From contig AKCV02000015.1 of the NCBI GenBank assembly GCA_000272025.2, positions 248,001 through 312,000 of the forward strand: a stretch of DNA of 64,000 nt, read 5' to 3'. The position numbers and the translations under genes were made by a program. This document shows positions 56,853 through 64,000 of this stretch, piece after piece (within the stretch, counting starts at the first letter, position 1; each line of letters opens with the position of its first letter). The DNA is from Imbroritus primus. GTDB taxonomy: Bacteria > Pseudomonadota > Gammaproteobacteria > Burkholderiales > Burkholderiaceae. Below the pieces are notes generated by a model. It worked only from the letters and a program-made list of their open reading frames with translations. It was not told the DNA's origin and did no database searches.

Positions 56853-57955
56853 TGGCGGCACATTCGTTGCATACCGCGCGGTCGATCCCGCGGTCGATCC
56901 CGCAGTCGATCCGTCACGCGGTGCGTTCGCATCAGGTTGCGGCAGTCTGCCGCACGCTCGTGTTGGTATTGTGTGTTTCCGGCTTCGGCACGTTGCATGC
57001 GCAGGAGCGCCCGCAGGAGCCGACGCGCCTGGAGCGCGGTGAAGCCGCCAAATGGCTGGCACGCATCCAGAAAGCGGCCAAGCGCGAGAACTACGTCGGC
57101 ACGCTGACGTTCCAGCGCGGCAGCACCATCCATTCCTCGCGCATCCAGCATTTTTCCGATGGTCTGAACAACGAGTACGAGCGGCTCGAGATGCTCGATG
57201 GCAAGCAGCGCGAAGTGCTGCGCCAGAATTCCCAGGTCCACACGCTGATCCACGAGGCCCATGTCGTCGTCGTGGAGCAGCAGGAAGGCAAGGATCGTTT
57301 CCCCGCGTTGCTGGCCACGACCAAGGGTGATGTACTCGAACAGTACGACATGCGCCACTTCGGTCGTGAGCGTGTCGCCGGCAAGGAATGCGAGGTGTTT
57401 GCGCTCGACCCGCGGGACAGCCAGCGCTTTGCCTACCGCATCTGGGCCGACAAGGACAGCGGCCTGCTGATCCGCGCGCAGACACTCGGCGATGCCGAGA
57501 CGGTGCTCGAACAGATTGCGTTTTCCCAGGTGGATATTGGCGTGCCGTCCGGCAAGCAGCGCATCATCGGCGCCATCAAGGGCCTGAGCGGTTGGCGCAA
57601 GTACGATATCCATTACCAGCCGGCCAACCTGGCCGATCAGGGCTGGCAGGTGTCCGCGCCGGTGCGCGGCTTCCAGAAGATCCGCGAAGTCCGGCGCCCC
57701 CTTAACACCGACAATGAAAAAGCATTCGAGGTGCACCAGGTCGTGTTCAGCGATGGCCTTGCCGGCCTCTCGGTGTTCATCGAGCCGGTGGATCAGCAGC
57801 GCATGCGCAAGGAAGGCATCGCCGCCCAGGGGCCCACGCATATCCAGGTCCGCCGCGTGGCCGACCACTGGATCACGGTGGTCGGTGAGGTGCCGGCATC
57901 CACGGTCCGCCAGTTCGCGGCGGCCGTCAGCTATCGCCCTGCTGGCAAGCCGTAA
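56852..57955 (+). CDS. rseB: Sigma-E regulatory protein RseB/MucB
   Basis: A 367-residue periplasmic protein. The N-terminal signal peptide (about 1-50, VLVLCVSGFGTLHAQ) is long. The MucB/RseB fold follows: WLARIQKAAKRENYVGTLTFQRG, SSRIQHFSDGLNNEYERLEMLDG, and GREVAGKECEVFALDPRD-like segments, then a C-terminal domain with HIQVRRVADHWITVVGEVP. It protects RseA from proteolysis and senses lipid-linked stress signals. GAAGGAAT lies within the end of rseA. Confidence 0.94.
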   Translation: MAAHSLHTARSIPRSIPQSIRHAVRSHQVAAVCRTLVLVLCVSGFGTLHAQERPQEPTRLERGEAAKWLARIQKAAKRENYVGTLTFQRGSTIHSSRIQHFSDGLNNEYERLEMLDGKQREVLRQNSQVHTLIHEAHVVVVEQQEGKDRFPALLATTKGDVLEQYDMRHFGRERVAGKECEVFALDPRDSQRFAYRIWADKDSGLLIRAQTLGDAETVLEQIAFSQVDIGVPSGKQRIIGAIKGLSGWRKYDIHYQPANLADQGWQVSAPVRGFQKIREVRRPLNTDNEKAFEVHQVVFSDGLAGLSVFIEPVDQQRMRKEGIAAQGPTHIQVRRVADHWITVVGEVPASTVRQFAAAVSYRPAGKP

Positions 57956-58050
57956 CGGTCTATACGGACCGGGTTGGCCCCGAACGGGTGGGGGCGCTGC
58001 CAGCGCTGCCGTCCGGGCAACCCAATCGTTTTTCTAGGGAGTTGTCATCC

Positions 58051-59529
58051 ATGCTCACGGTGAAACCTGTCCATCTGGCGAGTGCCTGCATGCTCGCTGC
58101 CACGTTGCTGATCGCGCCGGTGACTTCGACGCCCGCGCTGGCGCAGAACACTGCCCGTTCCTACAATCTGCCGGACTTCACCGATCTGGTCGAGCGCGCC
58201 AGCCCGGCAGTCGTCAATATTCGTACCACGGAGCGCATCCGTTCCTCGGGTGGTGCCAGCACCGACGAAGAGGAGATGGCGGAGTTCTTCCGTCGTTTCT
58301 TCGGCGTACCGCTCCCGGGCATGCCGCCCGGTCGCCGTTCCCCGCAACAGCCCCAGCAGCCAGGGCCGGAGCAAAGCCGCGGTGTCGGCTCGGGCTTCAT
58401 TATTTCCGCCGATGGTTACGTCATGACCAACGCGCACGTGGTCGAGGATGCGGATAGTATCTATGTCACCCTGCCTGACAAGCGGGAATTCAAGGCCAAG
58501 CTGATTGGCTCGGACAAGCGCACGGACGTCGCTTTGGTGAAAATCGAAGCGACCAACCTGCCGCGCCTGCCGCTCGGTGATTCGAATGCGGTGAAAGCCG
58601 GCGAGTGGGTGCTCGCCATCGGCTCGCCATTCGGGCTCGATAACACGGTGACCGCGGGTATCGTGTCGGCCAAGGGTCGCGATACTGGCGACTACCTGCC
58701 GTTCATCCAGACCGACGTGGCGGTCAATCCTGGCAATTCGGGCGGCCCGCTGATTAACCTGCGCGGCGAAGTCATTGGTATCAACTCGCAGATCTATAGC
58801 CGTAGCGGCGGTTACATGGGCATTTCGTTTGCCATCCCGATCGACGAAGCCATGCGCGTGGCAGACCAGCTCAAGGCGTCCGGCCGGGTGACGCGGGGCC
58901 GTATTGCCGTCGCGATCGGTGACGTCACCAAGGAGCAGGCTGAATCGCTCGGCCTCGCCAAGGCGCGCGGCGCACTGGTGGGCAGCGTCGAGGCAGGGGG
59001 GCCTGCGGAAAAGGCCGGAATCGAAGCTGGTGACATCATCCTGCGCTTCAATGGCCGTGACATCGAGCGGGCGTCCGACTTGCCCCGCCTCGTTGGCGAT
59101 ACCAAGCCGGGCAGTCGCGTGCCAATCCAGGTGTGGCGCAAGGGCGCAACGCGCGACATGAGCATCACCGTGGCTGAACTGCCGAGCGATACCCGCGCCA
59201 GCCGCGACAGCGAAGGCGGTGCCGAGAAGGCGCCGGCGCAGAAGGTCGATGCTATGGGCCTGGTTGTCAAGGACCTGAGCGCGGCACGGCAGGCGGAGCT
59301 GAAGCTGAAGTCGGGGATCGAGGTGGAGCGCGCCGAAGGGCCGGCGGCACGCGCCGGCATCCGGCAGGGTGATGTCATCCTGCGGGTTGGCGATACCGAC
59401 ATCCGGGACAGTCGCCAGTTCGAGGCGCTGGTGCGCGGTCTCGACAAGAACAAGACGCACGCGGTGTTCGTGCGGCGCGGCGATGCGACCCAGGTGTTGA
59501 CGGTCCGTCTCGCGGGCACGGGCCGGTGA
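58051..59529 (+). CDS. degP: Periplasmic serine protease DegP/MucD
   Basis: Start at ATG 58051 with GGGAG 9 bases upstream (492 residues). A signal peptide ends near ALAQ. The trypsin-like domain has H129 (TNAHVVED), D159 (TDVALVKI) and S230 (GNSGGPL). Two PDZ domains follow, about residues 280-370 and 395-490. It degrades or refolds misfolded envelope proteins; in the algU operon it also dampens sigma-E activity. It closes the rpoE-rseA-rseB-degP group and overlaps the next gene start. Confidence 0.95.
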   Translation: MLTVKPVHLASACMLAATLLIAPVTSTPALAQNTARSYNLPDFTDLVERASPAVVNIRTTERIRSSGGASTDEEEMAEFFRRFFGVPLPGMPPGRRSPQQPQQPGPEQSRGVGSGFIISADGYVMTNAHVVEDADSIYVTLPDKREFKAKLIGSDKRTDVALVKIEATNLPRLPLGDSNAVKAGEWVLAIGSPFGLDNTVTAGIVSAKGRDTGDYLPFIQTDVAVNPGNSGGPLINLRGEVIGINSQIYSRSGGYMGISFAIPIDEAMRVADQLKASGRVTRGRIAVAIGDVTKEQAESLGLAKARGALVGSVEAGGPAEKAGIEAGDIILRFNGRDIERASDLPRLVGDTKPGSRVPIQVWRKGATRDMSITVAELPSDTRASRDSEGGAEKAPAQKVDAMGLVVKDLSAARQAELKLKSGIEVERAEGPAARAGIRQGDVILRVGDTDIRDSRQFEALVRGLDKNKTHAVFVRRGDATQVLTVRLAGTGR

Positions 59530-59531
59530 GC

Positions 59532-59795
59532 ATGGCCGACCTGACACTCTATGGCCGGGGCTATTGTCACCTTTGCGATGACATGAAACTGGCGATCGAA
59601 CCGTTGCGGGGCGAATTTGCCTTTACCCTGCACGAAGTCGACGTCGATAGCGACCCGGCCATCGAGGCGCGGCTGGGCGAACTGGTACCGGTGCTCATGA
59701 CCGGCACGCCAGCGAACCCCGGCCGTGAACTGTGCCATTATTTTGCCGATCTGCCGGGGATTCGCGCCTGGCTCACCGATCCCGCCAGCGCATAA
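59532..59795 (+). CDS. Glutaredoxin-like thiol protein
   Basis: An 87-residue protein (an alternative GTG start at 59526 adds two residues). LTLYGRGYCHLCDDM holds a CxxC redox motif near residues 13-16. The rest fits a DUF836/glutaredoxin-like fold (HEVDVDSDPAIEARLGELVPVLM), but the usual cis-Pro stretch is V-P in LVPVL. It probably reduces or senses disulfides. It overlaps or abuts degP. Confidence 0.85.
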   Translation: MADLTLYGRGYCHLCDDMKLAIEPLRGEFAFTLHEVDVDSDPAIEARLGELVPVLMTGTPANPGRELCHYFADLPGIRAWLTDPASA

Positions 59796-59983
59796 ATATC
59801 GCCGCATTCCGCATCGGGAAAACCCCGAATTCCGGTAAAATGGCGGGTTAATGCGCGTTCTGCAGTTTTTCCAACGCACTCCTTCGATGCCGCCTCGTTG
59901 CCTGTCCGGGCAGGCGGCATCTGCCCCATGAACAGACGACCCATGCCCCGTGCTGCCACGTCAGCCGGCATTTTCTGAGCCAG

Positions 59984-61777
59984 ATGGACAATATCCGCAA
60001 TTTTTCGATCATCGCCCATATCGACCACGGTAAATCGACGCTGGCCGATCGCATCATCCATATGTGCGGCGGACTGTCCGACCGCGAGATGGAGGCCCAG
60101 GTGCTCGATTCGATGGATATCGAGAAAGAGCGCGGCATCACCATCAAGGCGCAAACCGCCGCGCTCGCTTATACGGCGCGCGATGGCAAGGTCTATAACC
60201 TGAACCTGATCGACACGCCGGGACACGTCGATTTCAGCTACGAAGTCAGCCGCTCGCTGTCGGCCTGCGAAGGCGCGCTGCTGGTCGTCGATGCCTCGCA
60301 GGGCGTCGAGGCCCAGACCGTGGCCAACTGCTATACCGCCATCGAGCTTGGCATGGAAGTGGTGCCGGTGCTGAACAAGATCGACTTGCCGTCGGCCGAT
60401 CCCGCCAACGCCATCCAGGAAATCGAGGATGTGATCGGCATTGACGCGCAGGATGCCATTCACTGCTCGGCCAAGACCGGCCTTGGCGTGGACGATGTCA
60501 TCGAAGCTATCATCGCGCGGGTGCCGCCGCCCAAGGGCGATGCCGATGCGCCGCTGCAGGCGCTGATCATCGACTCCTGGTTTGACAACTATGTCGGCGT
60601 CGTCATGCTGGTGCGCGTGGTCAACGGCACGCTGCGCCAGAAAGACAAGATCACCCTGATGGCCAGCGGCACGCAGCATCTGGTCGAGCACCTCGGCGTG
60701 TTCTCGCCAAAGTCCGTGCCGCGCGAGGCCTTGACGGCAGGCCAGGTGGGCTTCGTGATCGCTGGCATCAAGGAGCTCAAGGCCGCCAAGGTGGGCGACA
60801 CCGTGACGCACACCGCGGCGAAAGCGGCTGCACCGCTGCCCGGCTTCAAGGAAGTCAAGCCGCAGGTGTTCGCCGGCCTGTATCCGGTCGAGGCCAACCA
60901 GTACGACGCGTTGCGCGAATCGCTTGAAAAGCTCCAGCTCAACGATGCGTCGCTGCAGTACGAGCCAGAAGTCTCGCAGGCACTCGGATTCGGCTTCCGC
61001 TGCGGCTTCCTCGGGCTGCTGCACATGGAGATCGTGCAAGAGCGTCTCGAGCGCGAGTTCGACATGGACCTCATCACCACGGCACCGACCGTGGTCTACC
61101 AGGTCCAGCAGCGCGATGGCACCATGGTGACGGTCGAAAACCCGGCCAAGATGCCGGATCCGGCGAAGATCGATGCCATCCTCGAGCCGATCGTCACGGT
61201 CAACCTGTACATGCCGCAAGATTATGTCGGCGCGGTGATGACGCTGTGTACGCAGAAGCGCGGCACGCAGATCAACATGAGCTACCACGGCCGGCAGGTG
61301 CAGCTGACCTACGAGATCCCAATGGGCGAGATCGTGCTCGATTTCTTCGACCGCCTCAAGTCGGTGTCGCGCGGCTATGCTTCGATGGACTATGAGTTCA
61401 AGGAATACCGCGCCTCGGACGTTGTGAAGGTCGACATCCTGATCAATGGCGACAAGGTCGATGCGTTGTCAGTCATCGTGCACCGCTCCAACAGCCAGTA
61501 TCGCGGCCGCGAGGTGGCCGCCAAGATGCGCGAGATCATTCCGCGCCAGATGTACGACGTGGCCATCCAGGCCGCCATCGGCGCCAATGTCATCGCGCGC
61601 GAGAACGTCAAGGCGCTGCGCAAGAACGTGCTGGCCAAATGCTACGGCGGTGACATCACGCGCAAGAAGAAACTGCTCGAGAAACAGAAGGCCGGCAAGA
61701 AGCGCATGAAGCAGGTGGGCACCGTGGAAATTCCGCAGGAAGCCTTCCTCGCCATCCTGCGTGTCGAAGATAAATAA
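59984..61777 (+). CDS. lepA: Elongation factor 4 (LepA)
   Basis: A 597-residue translational GTPase. G1 [11 protein letters not shown]2 region GITIKAQT, G3 DTPGHVDF, G4 NKID and G5 CSAKTG are in order in the first 160 residues. EF-G-like domains follow, and the LepA-specific C-terminal domain ends with [26 protein letters not shown]. It acts on ribosomes during translation and initiation stress. 188 bases separate it from the glutaredoxin gene; lepB follows at 81 bases. Confidence 0.97.
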   Translation: MDNIRNFSIIAHIDHGKSTLADRIIHMCGGLSDREMEAQVLDSMDIEKERGITIKAQTAALAYTARDGKVYNLNLIDTPGHVDFSYEVSRSLSACEGALLVVDASQGVEAQTVANCYTAIELGMEVVPVLNKIDLPSADPANAIQEIEDVIGIDAQDAIHCSAKTGLGVDDVIEAIIARVPPPKGDADAPLQALIIDSWFDNYVGVVMLVRVVNGTLRQKDKITLMASGTQHLVEHLGVFSPKSVPREALTAGQVGFVIAGIKELKAAKVGDTVTHTAAKAAAPLPGFKEVKPQVFAGLYPVEANQYDALRESLEKLQLNDASLQYEPEVSQALGFGFRCGFLGLLHMEIVQERLEREFDMDLITTAPTVVYQVQQRDGTMVTVENPAKMPDPAKIDAILEPIVTVNLYMPQDYVGAVMTLCTQKRGTQINMSYHGRQVQLTYEIPMGEIVLDFFDRLKSVSRGYASMDYEFKEYRASDVVKVDILINGDKVDALSVIVHRSNSQYRGREVAAKMREIIPRQMYDVAIQAAIGANVIARENVKALRKNVLAKCYGGDITRKKKLLEKQKAGKKRMKQVGTVEIPQEAFLAILRVEDK

Positions 61778-61858
61778 CCGGAATGCCGGCGCGGCGCGCG
61801 GCAAGGGAATGCGCGCCACCTCGGACAGGCAATTGCAGGACATGGGGAACATCCTGAC

Positions 61859-62752
61859 ATGAACTTCGCTTTGATTCTTTTTGTGCTGGTGGTCATTACC
61901 GGCATCGCCTGGGTGGCGGACAAGCTGTACTTCGAAAAGAAACGTCGCGCTGCGGCGGCGGACGCGCTCTCCGCCTTCGATGCCCGCCGCCAGGACCTGC
62001 AGGACCGCTACGGCGTGAGCGAGATCGATACCTCGCGCACCAAGCTGGCCGAGGAAAAACTGCGGCAGCCGTGGTGGCTCGAATACTCGGCCAGCTTCTT
62101 CCCGGTGATCCTCGCGGTGTTCGTGCTGCGTTCGTTCGTCGTCGAGCCGTTCAAGATTCCCTCGGGCTCGATGATTCCCACGCTGCTGATCGGCGACTTC
62201 ATCCTGGTCAACAAATACACCTATGGCATCCGCCTGCCTGTGGTCAACCAGAAGGTCATCCCGCTGAACGATCCGCAGCGCGGCGACGTGATGGTGTTCC
62301 GCTTTCCCAAGGACCCATCGCTCGACTACATCAAGCGTGTGGTCGGCGTGCCGGGTGACGTGGTGCGCTATGAAGACAAGAAGCTGACCGTCAACGGGCA
62401 GCCGGCCGAATATCAACCCAAGGCCGACTTCCTCGACGAGGAGCGCCTGACGTATTCCAAGCAGTTCACCGAGACCATCGGCGGCGCATCCCACCAGATC
62501 CTCAACGATGCGGACCGGCCGCCGTTTGTCATCGGCGCGGACGATTTTCCCTTTCGCGAAAACTGCACCTACAATCAACGTGGGCTGACCTGCAAGGTTC
62601 CCGAAGGACACTATTTCGTGATGGGCGATAATCGCGACAATAGCCTGGATTCGCGCTACTGGGGCTTCGTTCCGGACAAAAATGTGGTTGGTAAGGCATT
62701 TTTCATCTGGATGAACCTCGGCGACCTGGGCCGGATCGGGTCGTTCCGATGA
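61859..62752 (+). CDS. lepB: Signal peptidase I
   Basis: A 297-residue inner-membrane protease. Two N-terminal membrane helices (1-20, and about 78-96) flank a cytosolic loop. The catalytic Ser is S104 (PSGSMIPTL) and the Lys is K159 (YIKRVVGVPGD). MGDNRDNSLDSRYWG is the family box E motif. It cleaves signal peptides of exported proteins. lepA-lepB-rnc-era is a widely conserved order. Confidence 0.96.
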   Translation: MNFALILFVLVVITGIAWVADKLYFEKKRRAAAADALSAFDARRQDLQDRYGVSEIDTSRTKLAEEKLRQPWWLEYSASFFPVILAVFVLRSFVVEPFKIPSGSMIPTLLIGDFILVNKYTYGIRLPVVNQKVIPLNDPQRGDVMVFRFPKDPSLDYIKRVVGVPGDVVRYEDKKLTVNGQPAEYQPKADFLDEERLTYSKQFTETIGGASHQILNDADRPPFVIGADDFPFRENCTYNQRGLTCKVPEGHYFVMGDNRDNSLDSRYWGFVPDKNVVGKAFFIWMNLGDLGRIGSFR

Positions 62753-62793
62753 CAGATACATCACAATAAGTCATTCACCGGGGGAAGCGGGTC

Positions 62794-63150
62794 ATGCGTG
62801 GGAGCAGACGGGAATCAGGATTTTCATTGCTGGGGTTGCTGGTGACGGTATTACTGGCGGTTGGCGTGTTCGTGCCGCTGGTCAAGGTCGTGCCGTCATT
62901 GCTGGAGTACCAGTCCGTGAAGCGCGCCGCCTACCAGGCGAAGACTGACGGCAGTTCGGTACAAACCGCCATCGCCGCATTCGACCGGCAGGCGCTGGTG
63001 GATGGCGTGCAGGTTGTGCGCGGCCGGGACCTCGATATCCAGACCAACGCCAACGGCGCAGTGGATTCGGTCCGCTTCAGCTATCGTCGCGAGATCCTGC
63101 TGTACGGTCCGATCAGCCTCGCGATCCAATACTCCGGTACGGCGCAGTAA
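62794..63150 (+). CDS. DUF4845 domain-containing membrane protein
   Basis: A 118-residue protein. The N-terminus has a pilin-like start ([17 protein letters not shown]) followed by one membrane helix, but the pilin Glu5 is missing. The rest is a small periplasmic domain with two [12 protein letters not shown] and [13 protein letters not shown]-like segments. DUF4845 genes commonly lie between lepB and rnc in Beta- and Gammaproteobacteria. Function unknown. Confidence 0.85.
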   Translation: MRGSRRESGFSLLGLLVTVLLAVGVFVPLVKVVPSLLEYQSVKRAAYQAKTDGSSVQTAIAAFDRQALVDGVQVVRGRDLDIQTNANGAVDSVRFSYRREILLYGPISLAIQYSGTAQ

Positions 63151-63151
63151 T

Positions 63152-63922
63152 ATGAGTCTCGACGTCCTGCAACAGCGTCTCGGTTACCAGTTTGTCAAGG
63201 CTGAGCTCCTGCAGCAGGCGCTGACGCATCGCAGCCATAGTGCACATCACAACGAGCGGCTGGAATTCCTCGGCGACTCCGTGCTGAACTGCGCGGTGGC
63301 CGACATGTTGTATGGCATGTTCGGCAAGCTTGACGAAGGCGATCTCTCGCGCGTGCGTGCCAACCTGGTCAAGCAGCAGGCGTTGTTCGAAATCGCCCAG
63401 ATGCTCCAATTGTCCGAGGTGCTGCAGCTGGGCGAGGGCGAGCTGCGCAGTGGCGGCTTTCGCCGCCCCTCGATTCTGGCCGACGCGCTTGAAGCAGTGT
63501 TCGGCGCCGTGTTCCTCGACGGCGGTTTCGATGCGGCACGCACCCTGATCCGCAAGCTGTATATCCCGATTCTCGAACAGGTCGACCCGCGCACGCTCGG
63601 CAAGGACGCCAAGACGCTGCTGCAGGAATACCTGCAGGGGCACAAGATCGCGCTGCCGACCTACAACGTTGTGGCGACACACGGTGCGGCGCATAACCAG
63701 CAGTTCGAGGTCGAGTGCCTGATTCCCAAGCTTGAGATCCACGTATTCGGCACGGGCGCATCGCGCCGCGCGGCGGAGCAGGCTGCCGCCAAGCTGGCGC
63801 TCGATGAGGCGCATCGCCTGGTGCCGCAACTGCTCAAGCGCAGCCGTACCGAACGCACCGGCAAGACGCGCAAGCAGCCGGCGCCGCAAGACCCGCAACT
63901 GTCTCTCAGGCTCAAGGAATGA
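63152..63922 (+). CDS. rnc: Ribonuclease III
   Basis: Start at ATG 63152, 1 base after the DUF4845 stop (256 residues). The RNase III signature [12 protein letters not shown] near residue 34 carries the metal ligands. The second motif [15 protein letters not shown] is at about 118, and the double-stranded RNA-binding domain (about 155-225) includes [22 protein letters not shown] basic tail follows. It processes rRNA precursors and double-stranded RNA. It overlaps the era start (ATGA). Confidence 0.96.
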   Translation: MSLDVLQQRLGYQFVKAELLQQALTHRSHSAHHNERLEFLGDSVLNCAVADMLYGMFGKLDEGDLSRVRANLVKQQALFEIAQMLQLSEVLQLGEGELRSGGFRRPSILADALEAVFGAVFLDGGFDAARTLIRKLYIPILEQVDPRTLGKDAKTLLQEYLQGHKIALPTYNVVATHGAAHNQQFEVECLIPKLEIHVFGTGASRRAAEQAAAKLALDEAHRLVPQLLKRSRTERTGKTRKQPAPQDPQLSLRLKE

Positions 63923-64000
63923 CCGATCAACAACCGCCGGCGGATGCCGGCACTCCTGCGGATGACATGCCGGCCGATGGCCAGGCATTCCGCTGCGGCA
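63919..64000 (+). CDS. era: GTPase Era, N-terminal part (cut by window end)
   Basis: An open frame starts at ATG 63919, overlapping the rnc stop by 4 bases. The first 27 residues are acidic and proline-rich, ending AFRCG, the sequence that in Betaproteobacterial Era comes just before the G1 loop. The rest lies outside the window. The identification rests on this short match and on the invariant rnc-era order. Confidence 0.8.
   Translation, partial: MTDQQPPADAGTPADDMPADGQAFRCG

Overview
The window is a GC-rich stretch of a Betaproteobacterium, most likely order Burkholderiales and possibly Oxalobacteraceae. The evidence is gene order: moeA-mobA-moaA next to rne; then rluC, a HAD phosphatase, a Rieske protein and sppA; then maf, yceD, rpmF, plsX, fabH-fabD-fabG-acpP-fabF; then rpoE-rseA-rseB-degP, lepA-lepB, rnc and era. 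This is inferred from remembered synteny, not from a database search.

1-3692 is an accessory edge. A small helix-turn-helix protein and a DUF927 ATPase, typical of integrated phage or island DNA, enter from outside the window. They are followed by decayed fragments of an MFS transporter, a short-chain dehydrogenase and possibly a thiolase.

3693-22636 is the most interesting region. A response regulator with an AraC-type output domain and a 7TMR-DISM sensor kinase precede a 3228-residue surface protein. That protein has an LEPR-type N-terminus, a DUF4347 domain and about 16 cadherin/CSPG/Ig-like modules. Four genes follow on the same strand: a TolC-like lipoprotein, an HlyD/RND-type adaptor, an HlyD-type protein with a GAF-like cytosolic domain, and an M50 (site-2 type) metalloprotease fused to an HlyD-like module. 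No ABC transporter is present and the substrate shows no RTX repeats. I propose an ABC-less export or anchoring pathway for the giant adhesin; this is inference from gene content.

22637-24700 is a second, AT-richer accessory patch. It holds a small lipoprotein gene divergent from an XRE-type regulator, with a perfect inverted repeat between them, and a truncated Bug/TctC receptor next to tRNA-Asn.

24704-39042 is mostly chromosomal metabolism: tRNA-Asn with a clear promoter and terminator; a TonB-dependent receptor under a TPP riboswitch; ferredoxin and its reductase; pncB; lutC; an NhaD-type antiporter with a hydroxyacid dehydrogenase and rmuC; and the molybdenum cofactor genes moaA-mobA-moeA.

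39233-64000 is the conserved core: RNase E and RluC, cell-envelope and ribosome genes, the fatty-acid synthesis cluster, the sigma-E stress operon, LepA, signal peptidase, RNase III and the start of Era. Two related inverted-repeat elements, one upstream of rne and one between fabH and fabD, look like a dispersed MITE-like family.
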